A stretch of DNA of 29,112 nucleotides from assembly GCA_001584585.1 (NCBI GenBank), contig LSYV01000032.1:1300983-1330094 (forward strand), read 5' to 3'. Below are positions 1 to 9,800 of the stretch, one piece after another; the first letter of the stretch is position 1, and every line of letters starts with the position of its first letter. Origin of the DNA: Gonium pectorale (taxonomy: Eukaryota > Chlorophyta > Chlorophyceae > Chlamydomonadales > Volvocaceae). The notes beneath the pieces are model-generated. The model worked only from the letters and a program-made list of their open reading frames with translations. It made no database searches and was not told where the DNA came from. Both the position numbers and the translations under genes were made by a program.

Positions 1-14
1 CCTCCCACGACTAG

Positions 15-1573
15 GAGGGCGACGGTTCCGGCCCATCGGGCAGCGCCTCCCGGGCCAGCGGTCCAGCAGCGCGGAAGCCCCAGCCGAGGCGCCAGCCGCC
101 ACGAGCGCTGGTGCTGAGCTTTGTGCTGAGTCCGGACGACGGCTGGAGGCTGCTGCAGCCCGTCGGTGTCGGCGACGGCGGCCAGTCCGGCCCCGCTGAG
201 GCGGCGGCGGCGGAGGCAACCAGGGTGGCGACGGCGGCGGCTGTCGCGGAGGAAGGCGGACGGGCGGAGAGAGGCAGCCGCGGCTCGGCGGCGGCTGCCG
301 GCGCAGCCCCGCATCACGGCCGGTGGCTGGCGGCGCTGGGCGGCCATGGTCTGACGCACCTGCGACTGGAAGGCGTTGCGCTCGCGGTGCGGGACTTTGC
401 CACCGTCGTCGAGCACGTCCCGGGCCTTCAGGTGGGCGGTGGCTGGGCGGGCGGGTTGGTGGGGTGGGTTGCGTCAGGGGACTGCGGTGGTTTGGGCCCT
501 GGTGGCGGCCTAGCAAGCCAGCGCGATCGGAGTTCCTGTGCAGAGGTAATGCGGGTGTAGGCTGTGCTCATTGCGGGACTAGCGTGTGGCCAATTGGCCA
601 TACATGGCCCGGGAGCAGCACACGCACGCGCTGTTCCCAGTCTTGCGGGCTGCCGAGGCGCCTCACGGCGCCTAGCGTTGCCGTGCGCGCACCGGCCAGC
701 ACCAGCCAGCACCGGCCAGCACCAGCCAGCACCGGCCAGCACCGGCCAGCACCAGCCAGCACCGGCCAGCACCGGCCAGCACCGGCACCAGCACCGGCAC
801 CGGCACCAGCACCAGCCAGCACCGGCACCAGCACCAGCCAGCACCAGCCAGCACCGGCACCATCACGTGCACAGCGGGCTGCATCTCTCAGCGCGATGCG
901 CCCTGTGGCTGCGCCCTCCTGGGGGAAGGGCCTCTCAGTATGCAGTGGCTCAGCCGCAGCGGATCTCCCGGGCCTACCTCCTCGGTTTACGCCAGAGCTG
1001 CGCTCGGTGGTTTGGCTGTCCTGACTGCATGAGCCTCGCTCTACCAGCGGTCCCAACCCCCAAGGTGGGAGCAGCCCTGCCTCACAGCCCAAGCAGTTCA
1101 GATGGCTGCGACTTCCGCCCTTTGCCATGGGACGGGAGGAAGTCTAGTTTTGGCGGACTTTGTAAATCATCGCTGGTTCGCCGGTTCGCCGCGCCCCGCA
1201 GGCGCTGTGCCTCTTCGCCTGCACCTTTTCCGCCGACGGCCTGCCGCTGCTGGCGGCCCTTCAGCACCTGCGGCGCCTGGACATAGAACTGACGCCCTGG
1301 CAGCTGGAGGACGAGGGAGAGGAGGGCGTGCCGGTGCCACCCGACCCGCTGCGCTTGCTGCCGGCGCTCTTGTCTGCTGTGCCGGCCCTGAAGGTGGGGC
1401 TTTGGATAGACGGTGGCGGCCCTTTGTGTGTAAGGATGGACGGGGCGGCGGGGCAGGTGCGGCGGGTGAACAAGGCTCTCAGTGCGGCGGGGCAGGGGCG
1501 TAACCTTGAATTACGTAACTGGGAATCCTATTGGAAGGACGACCAGTGGCTGGGGACAGCTTGGCATTGTTAG
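15..1573 (+). CDS. LRR-like protein, 3' part (two exons)
   Basis: This is the 3' end of a gene that begins before the window or in an unrecognised upstream exon. Exon 1 is open from 15 (after a TAG at 12-14) to 431 and ends CAG|GTGGGC. Exon 2 starts at 1202 after an acceptor ending CCCCGCAG and runs to a TAG at 1571-1573. Both junctions are phase 0. The spliced protein contains leucine-rich-repeat-like units: LTHLRLEGVALAVRDF, then a stretch ending VEHVPGLQ, then LCLFACTFSADGLPLL and ALQHLRRLDIEL. The early part of exon 1 is Ala/Gly/Arg-rich low complexity. Such repeats usually bind proteins, but no partner can be named. A GTGGGG at 1394 could be another donor, but the reading beyond it (NLELRNWESYWKDDQW) looks like genuine protein, so I keep the TAG as the end. 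The first TGTAA, the usual volvocine poly(A) signal, is near 2311. The 5' boundary is uncertain. Confidence 0.6.
691..861. repeat. 10-bp minisatellite (CCAGCACCRG-type) in an intron
   Basis: About 17 tandem units built from ACCGGCCAGC and ACCAGCCAGC lie inside the 432-1201 intron of the LRR-like gene. In two frames the array reads as Ser-Thr-Gly-Gln-His-Gln-Pro-Ala or Pro-Ala repeats, and on the other strand as Ala-Gly-Trp-Cys repeats. The flanking exons are phase-consistent without it, so these apparent proteins are artefacts. Confidence 0.9.
920..998 (+). repeat. Dispersed repeat, copy 1 (intron of LRR-like gene)
   Basis: A stretch of about 79 bp begins TGGGGGAAGGGCC and ends near CTCCCGGGCCTACC then GCCAGAGC. 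It matches 8235-8314 in length and in the order of its conserved blocks. Both copies are intronic. Confidence 0.5.
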
Positions 1574-3880
1574 AGGGACCTATATAGTCCTTGGCAGCTC
1601 TAGCCAGTACCGGAGCTGACCCTTGAGGTGTTTTGACAGCAGTGCGTGCAGCCGTGAGTCGAGGGCAGGGGTTGCGAAGAGGGGGTGGCGAAGAGCGCAA
1701 GGCGCCAGCTCGGAGACGCGTGCAATAGAGCGCGACCAAACGTGCGATGGCGTTCGTTCGTGGCACTGGACGTACTGCCCTTGGGCGATGGCGGCCGCAC
1801 GCGACCGAGCCGCAGCTCCAGCTAACGAAACCTTGGCAATCATAGGCAACCGATTGAGGGCAGGGGGGCATTCGCCCATGCTGGGGCACATATGAAGCCA
1901 TGCGCCGACTGCCAACGCACCACGTGCACAATGTCTGTTGGGAGCACGTTGCAACACGTGCGACGAGCCGTCGGGATGTGAGCCGCTGCTGTTGAGCGCC
2001 GGTGCTAGTGTCGTCCGCGACATCTAGGGGATCATTCTTCATACAGGCGTTTTGGCTTCGCTCTGCCGCCGGCAGCCTGTTCTTCCGTAGTAGTGCTCGG
2101 TATCTCGTCAATGTCGCTTATGCTTGTGATGACAGTACGGCCACACCTGCCATCGTACGGACTGTACGGCCATACATGTGGGCGGTGCACGCGCGCACGA
2201 GCAACCAAGCCAAACACGTCCATCTATCCATCGATCATCGTGCATCAGCCGCGTCGTCGCGGACGTATGTCCAGCGGGACAGAGTGCGAGCTTTGCACGA
2301 AATGAAGGAGGGTGTAATCGGTGTACCGGTATGTGCTTCCAGAGCTTCCAGTATCTTTGGCGCGCGAGGCATAGAGGGGCATAGAATGCGGCTTGCCTGC
2401 TCCGTTGATTGCTTGGCTGTGTGTTCAGTATGCGTGACGTGATGGCTTGCCTGTGTGTGCTCGCTCGCTCATGATTGGCCATTGCGCAACGCAACGGGGC
2501 GGCGCTTGCCTTCAAGGAACCAAACATGCATGCGTCGCAAATAGGCCAGCGTGCTTTCTGTTACCGTTGCCGCTGAACGTTGACCGGCTACCGGTGCCGC
2601 CACGGCGCCTGAACCGTGTTTGTTCGGTTGTTCAGTTGTTCGGTTGCCTCAACCGTGGTTATTCGGTTATACGGTTGACGATTTGCAGTTAGTCGGGCCG
2701 TCGACTGTGCCTGCGCATACCATAAATATGTGTATATATCGAAACGCTGCCAAGGCTGGCCGTAAGAATTGGGCCGTGGCTGTGTTTGTTGGAACGTGTA
2801 GTGCGGTATCTTGACATGGCTCTCCCCGGGCTCCGCCAACAGTGTCCCGGCGGCAAGGAAAGAGGGGATAAAGCCTCCATTGTATTTCATGGGCCCAGGT
2901 AGGGTGATGTGGTGAGGCATGTACGGGGGCGCGGGAAACCACGCGGGAGCGCATAACCCAAGGGTCAAGGGCGTGCGTGACGTATGGGGCGAAGGGGGGC
3001 GAGGGGATGCGGGCAACACGGGGTGGGGGGCACGATGGACGGCATGCATGCACCCGTGATAACCCAAGGATGTTAGGTTACGTTAAAAAAAGAGAACCAG
3101 AAACGGGGAAGGCAGCCTCTACGGACATAAACACCCGAGGTAGGGTGTGATGCCTCCAGCAGGGCGCCGAGTACAGGGCAACGTGGCGTGGGAGCGGGGG
3201 TATTGTGAGGGAGGCAGGGAGTGCACCATAACCAAGGGCCCAGAGGGAGGGGGATCGGACACGGGGCGTGGGGACACGGGAAGGCTTGGGAGTGGCATCC
3301 GTTGTAAGCCATGGCCCATGGCGTACGTTGGGGCGTCGTAACCGATGACGACGACACACGGTATACCTACGCCTGGCGATACACACAACCGGAGTTGGGC
3401 GCTGTGCTGTGCCATTGGTTCCGAAAGCAAGCCGGCGACGGAGGGGGACATGGATGCCTAATCAAGCCCCCTACCCGCCAAGCCCATGCCAGCCTCGTGA
3501 CGACCTTTGCATCCAAGCTTGGTACCGAACCGCAGCGGTCCTTTGTGGCGCTTACCTGGCATAGGCAAGGGAAGCTAGTGCGGAAGGTGTTGAGATGAGT
3601 GCACCGGCTTCTATGAAAAGTGAAGGCGATACCAAAGATTCACCACTGCCGCAACGCACTGCGTTCCATGTCCTCCCAGACTGTCGTACCCCCATGCATG
3701 GATATTGTTTCCGTCCAAGAAACCATTCTTTACTCGGGGCATTGAGTTCCTTATATCTAGCAGACAACGATTATATTAAATATTATGATAAAGATGACGT
3801 TTGAATGAAATATAACGTCTACTGAAGTTCATTTGCCTAAACAAACAGTAGCTCGACATTAATTGCTAACATGTCTGGGT
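1574..3880. other. No supportable gene
   Basis: Open stretches here are short, overlap on both strands and lack protein-like composition or paired splice sites. The interval holds a degenerate GTTCGGTT-type repeat (2611-2680) with a small hairpin at 2641-2655 (CGGTTG/CAACCG). It also has a G-rich purine-biased stretch (about 2880-3330). A 5' exon of the pherophorin-like gene, including its signal peptide, may lie here but was not found. Confidence 0.5.
2611..2680. repeat. Degenerate GTTCGGTT short repeat with hairpin
   Basis: Repeated GTTGTTCGGTT-like words occur in a row, with CGGTTG-CCT-CAACCG forming a 6-bp stem at 2641-2655. Confidence 0.5.
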
Positions 3881-6800
3881 ATGGTTATGCGATTGACGAC
3901 CGGCCGGCCTTTGCCCTTTTATTGGGCATTTTGTGAGTTCTGTAATCGGGAAAAATGCACTTCACAGCGCTGTACCATTACTAGGCCCCCGGAGATGTTG
4001 CTTTGCTTTGGTCGCAGAATACTCACGTCGGTCTCTTCCAGCAGTACAATACTGTGTGGAACCGCGCTCACGGGATACCAAGTGTCGCCGACCATCTCGC
4101 AACCTAACGGCGCAACCATTTGTTTCAACCTCGTCGCTGCCCCCATGACCTGCCGGGATAGCTCGACTTGCTGTGCTGCTGAACTAGACGCCGTTATCAT
4201 ACCGATAGGTAAGCTTTGCGGTGCGAGTGGAGGGCTCCCGGCAGTCAGCCCGACAGGGGCTGTAGTGACAGCGACGCCAAGAAACAGGCCTGGGCTATAG
4301 GATAATGCATCTCAAGAAGATTCATGGGCACATGCAATATCGGTGACGGGGCAGGGCGCTGAGGCCACTACGTCAGGTAGGCGATGCGGTCGTGAGTAAC
4401 CCTCACGGCTGACCCACACACCATTTTCTACCGAGCGACCCGTTATCTGCCCCTGCCCGCCCTGCGCCCGCCCCCCAACCCCTCGCTCAGAGCCAGCATG
4501 CTGCTCCAGAACCCCTCGCGTGAATGCGACGCTCCACTACATTCAAGCGGACGGCCGCGCCGCAGTCCGTTTCGCAGCCGTGGGTTTCTCCTGCCCGGGC
4601 AATGCGTCGTCGGCGGTGTCGGCGCCCGCGCTGCTGCGGATGTCGGGCCTGGGGCTGAATGCTACCTCCGCCGACGGCTCTAGCTTGTGCGTTCAGCTCT
4701 CAGGCCAGCGAGCCACGTGCCGGACGCTCCAGGCGCTGTGCGCACCGCCGCCGGCGGGACTGCCGTCCTGGGGCGGCGGCGGCAGCGGGGCTGCGGCAGA
4801 GGCAGCTGGGGCGGCAGCTTGCGTCGTTCGGCTCGCGAACGCGGATCGGGGCTGCTGCGCCTCGGGTGTGGTGCGCCTCGCAGTGACGGCGCCGCTGGCA
4901 CCGTTGGCAGAGAACCAGCGTCGGCCGCCGTCTCCATCGGTACCACCAGTAGCACTAAGCGCTTGGGACGGCGGCTCTCCAAGCGCGCCTGCGCCCTTAC
5001 CACCCCCTTCAGCAACACAGCACCCTGCTGCTGCTCCGCCGCCGTCGCTGCCGCCCCTGGGCGATTTGTCCACAGGGTCCAGCCGCCTCTGTATCAACGC
5101 CGTCACCCTCAGCGATTCTGACAGGTTAAGCTCGGCTGCCACTGCCGCATACCACTTCTCCAGCCGGCACTGTGAATCCTGGCAGCCAGCGGTGACCGCC
5201 GAACTGAGTGCTGCCGTCTCCACAGCCGGCTCTGTCGGGCTTGCAGCGCCTTTCACCGCCACCGGCTGCAACGAAACCCACATTGCCGTGTGCGGCGGCG
5301 TGCCGAATGGCATATACGGCTTCTTCCTGGAGCTGCTGTTTATCCAGGCCGACCTGTGGGCTGCGGCGCTGCTCAGCGACGCTGACTGCGCAGCTGCCGC
5401 CACAGCCGGCGTCAGCGGTGCGGCCGTCAGTGTGATAGTGGCGGCGGTGACGGGGGGCGTGTTGCTCGAATCCAGCCTGAAGTGCCCGCCTCTGCCGCCG
5501 GCACCGCCGTCGCTGCCCTCGCCCCCGCCAGCCCTCCCCCCGCCAGCGCCGCCGCTGCCGCCAGGGCCGCCGCCGCCGTCACCACTGCCACCTTGGTGAG
5601 CTTGCCAAGGGCTCGGGATGCTTAGGTAGATGCGGGGAGGCGCGACCCATCCACGCTTGGGTGGATTTGTGTATGCACCCCAGTATGTATGGCCCCAAGC
5701 TGTATGTTACACTCGCTACCCTGCCTTAACCAGTGCCCCTTACGGAACATTTCCCTCGCTGCCTGCCGACCGCAGGTGGCTAGGCGCAGTACCCATAACA
5801 ATCATCAGCCCACCGGATCCACCCGCACCTCCGCCTTCACCGCCGTCACCGCAACCGCCTTCACCCGAGCCGCCGCCGAGTCCCCCCAGCCCGCCCACGC
5901 CCACCCCCGGAGCCCCCTTCCCCACCACTCGAGCCAAATCCCCCTCCAGACTACGACCTACCCCCCTCCCTCGCCGCCGAGTTACCCTCTAGCACCATTG
6001 TCACCGCCATCTCCGGCGCCGCCGCCGGCCTGCCCTTTCTGCCTGGTCTTTGAGTATCGCCCTCCGGAGCGCTCGGGGCCCTTCACCGCGGGCGCATCGC
6101 CGTTCCTGACGCGTGGCAGGATCTGCGAGAGGGCCAGCGCCAAGCTGACGGATGCGTTAGCGGGGAACGGCGCGAGCCTCGAGTCCCAGGAGTGCAACCT
6201 GGCTTACGTCCCCGGCGACGAGGGCAGCGGGTTGCCGCCCATCTACCCCGCCCTGACGCTGTGCTTCTCCGGCATGCGAGGTCTTGCAACCCTCGAGGAC
6301 GTTGTTGCGGATCTTGAATCCAATTTCGACTCAAAAGAAGGTATAAGCCAGGAGGAGGGTTACGTTAACCGGATGACAGCCGAGGATTGGGAAAGCGGCC
6401 GCTACTGTCCGTACGAAGCCAATGGCTTTACACTTTCCGTACGGTTCGCGGGTCTGGCGGACACTGGGACGATTGCCAACTGCCCGTCGTCGATGGATCT
6501 ACCCAATGCGCGGACGTGGATGTGCAACGAACGATACCCGTCACCACCATCACCACTGCCCAGCCCTCGCCCACCGCCATTCCCCCGGGAGCCAGCACGA
6601 CCCAGGGCCCCTCCTCGGCCTCCACCACCCTCACCTCCGTCCCCTCCGTCCCCTCCGTCCCTTCCGCCACCCTCTCCTCCTCCGCCATCGCCGCCAGCCC
6701 CACCCGCCCCGCCGCCCTCCCCGCCAGCCCCACCCTACCCGCCGGCGCCGCCGCCCGACCCACCTGCGCCGCCGGCGCCGCCGAGCCCGCCGCCGCCGTG

Positions 6801-9800
6801 CTCTGCATGCTTTCGGCTGTACCTGATTGCAAAGACTGGGGCGCGCAAGGACTACACCCCTTTCACCCCCGAGGCCTGCGCCGGCTGGGGAGCCATAATC
6901 GCTAGGGATGTCAACGGCTGGGCGGCAGAAGCCGGGATTCCCATCCTGTCTCCCTTTGCTCTGGTGGAGTGCGTGAACGAGTGGTCGTGGGATCGCGAGG
7001 GCCCGTACCTGCTGGTGTGCGGCACCTTCCTGGACGGCGCGCAGGACAAGTCCCACATCAACGAACAGTTCCGTCCCTCGAACGGCAACTACGGCAGAGG
7101 TGCCATCTGGCAGGAGGTGGTCATCAGCGGGGGCTGCCCAGACTTGTACATTGTCTCTGTCAAGGCGGTCCCTCGGCCCGCCAACTCCCCGGGCGGAGGT
7201 GATGACGATCGCTGCGGCCTCACTGAGCAGCAGCCTGCAGGTGGCGACTGTAAGCAGTACCCCTCCCCGCCGCCGCCGCCGCCGCCCCCGCCGCCGCCGC
7301 CCTCCCCGCCGCCCTCTCCTCCGCCCCTGTCCCCGCCGCCACCCCCACCGCCGCCGCCGCGGCCGCCACCCAAGCCCCCGCCGCCTTCACCACCACCGCC
7401 GGCGCCGGCGACCTGCCAGCTCTGCGTGTCGCTTCGGGTCCTGGGCGGTGGAGCTTACTCCGCCAACTCGGCCAGCTGCACGCTGTTCCTCAAAGCCCTC
7501 CAGGACAATGTCAATCGCAAGGCCCCTGAATCGAATGTGCGCCTTTTTGGCTCCTGGAACGACTGGAATGGCTGCGGCTCGCCCAGCAGCGGCGCCGCGT
7601 CCATGTCGGCATGTATTGGCGTGTTGCAACAGTCGTCCCCACACATGCCGGCCTTTTTGGAGTCTGTACTGCCGTCCGTGTACGGGGCTCTTTTCCCTCC
7701 GCTGCCCAACGCCACGGCCCCGGGTTGCGCCGCCTACCCGGCCGCGGCCCGCAGCGTCCAGCTGCTCGCGAGCGACGGTCCAGCGCAGTCGTCCCAGCCG
7801 TGCTTCCCGGCCGTGCCGTACAACTGCTCCACCGCGGCCGGCTCCTTCCCGCCGAGCTCGAGCTGCGTCCTGAACACTGGAGGCGGCAGCTACTTCGGGC
7901 TCCGGTCCGACATCCAGGTAGGTGTATGTGCATGTCATGGGCGGGTCTGGCGGGTTTGCAAATTTGAATGAGGCAAATTGGACTTGGAAGGGTTAATAAG
8001 CCACGACGTACGGCAACACTGCACTACGGACACACTGTACGGACTTTACTGTTAAGAGTGTTGGTACTACGTTCGTACCCTGGCTGCATGGGCCAGCTCT
8101 ATCTGCCGTCCGGCCACGTCACGCCACCCGACCTTGCTGTTCACTGTACCTATCGACCGCCGTACTCCGCCGTACATGATCGCCCTCTGCCGTATGTGCC
8201 ACCGGGTGCATGGACGTAGCTGCTGGCTGATAGGTGGGGGAAGGGCCCCTTCGGACGCCGCGGCTTCTGCCGCGAAGGGCCTCCCGGGCCTACCTTCGTA
8301 AAGTAGGCCAGAGCAACACTGCCGGCCATCGTACGTACGCCCCACCTGCTCCACCGCCCCGTCCTGTCCCCTCCTGCCCCGCCTAGGTATTCCGCCCGAC
8401 TCCCTGCCCCGCCTGCCCCCGCCTGCCCCGCCTATGTGTTCCGCCCGACTCCCTGCCCCTCCTGCCCCCGCCTGCCCCGCCGCGCCTATGTATTCCGCCC
8501 GACTCCCTGCCCCCACCTGCCCCGCCCGATGCCGACCGCCCCGCCTGACTCCCTGCCCCGTCTTGCCGCCTGAACCGCCCGCCCCCCCAAAAGCAAGCCC
8601 CCGCCCGCCCGCCCGCCCCTGGCGGCTGTGCAGATCAAGAACTACACCAGCATGGGCGTTACGCGGCGCATGCATTGCTTTGGCGTCCTGCCCAGCAACG
8701 TGACGCCCAGCAGCACCAGCGTGAGTCTTACTCTCGTTTGACTTTGTGAGCGATAGGCGGGGCCTGAGGGCCTGTCCTCATCACGACGGAGGCAAACCGG
8801 ACTCCTGTATGTTACGCCTAGCCCGTCTGTGCCATATTCCTGCGTTCAAAGGTCGGGGCTAGATGCGCCGCAGCATGACGGAGACAGTCTTAGTACCTTA
8901 CTTGCACTACTGGCTCGGCGGGGACGGGCTGAATTTGCTTAGGCTTGAGAGCAAGAAAGTCCCGTCTGCGGTCTTCACGCACGAGGCAGGTCGAGCACCG
9001 CATCATGCTCTGTTCTCCCCCAAAGTCCCAGACCCCGTCCTCGAACGGTTCCCCGACCTGCCGCCGACCTGCTGCCGCCAAGCGATCGACTGCCGCCGAG
9101 CGATCGACTGCCGCCGAGCGAGCGATCGACTGCCGCCGAGCGATCGACTGCCGCCGACCTGCCTGCCGCTGACCTGCCCCCGACCTGCCCCCACCACACG
9201 CACGCCCCGCAGAAGTGCGCGGGTAGGACCGTGTCCACGTTGTACTTCTCGGCGAACGCCGCGCTCCGCTCCGCCCTCTCATCCTTCCTCGTGCGCGCGG
9301 GCAGAGCGGTGAGTGCTTGATTGGCTGACTGCGAGCGGCAGGTAGACGGGCCCCAGCACGCAGGAAGACGGCGGTGCGCATCGTCACACTATAACTGCAG
9401 CGCGCGCCGTACACTACACGTGCGCTTCACAGTCGTACATTCTAGCGAGTAGTGGTGCCCGCGTGCCGTACGTCGCGTGCGTGCCCCCTTGCTTCCGTCC
9501 GCCGCGCACCATACATCTTTCGGAGTCCGCCCCTCACATGCATGCGTCGCTACATATCTTGTCACATCACCGCACGTAAGGCTCAGCCTGGCAGGCATAG
9601 CACGCACTGCATGTATGTGTGGGTTGCGTAAGGTGCTCCCGAATGCTGGTTGGGGCGGCAGCCGAATGGTACGTACTAGTGGTACTGCATGCTGCTGCTG
9701 TCTGGCGGATGGCTCCTCCGTCCGCCTGGCGTATACGTACGGCCGGCGCCATCGATCCCGTGGTCGTTGAAGTCACCGTGCGCTCCTCGCCGTCGTCGCC

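Noticed and set aside
428..1128. Long minus-strand Ala-Gly-Trp-Cys-repeat proteins
   Set aside because: They are translations of the intronic minisatellite and lack any non-repeat coding signal.
2588..3451. Several overlapping minus-strand ORFs of 60-160 codons
   Set aside because: The purine-biased strand lacks stops in all frames of its complement, the readings show no domain, and no splice chain or start context supports them.
5597..5599. TGA ending the 4491-5595 reading, suggesting two separate pherophorin genes
   Set aside because: TTG|GTGAGC at 5596 and ACCGCAG at 5775 form an intron that keeps the frame, and Pro-rich coding continues directly after it.
6428..7373. Minus-strand Gly-rich and plus-strand Arg-rich ORFs
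   Set aside because: They are shadows of CCN-rich pherophorin spacers in other frames.
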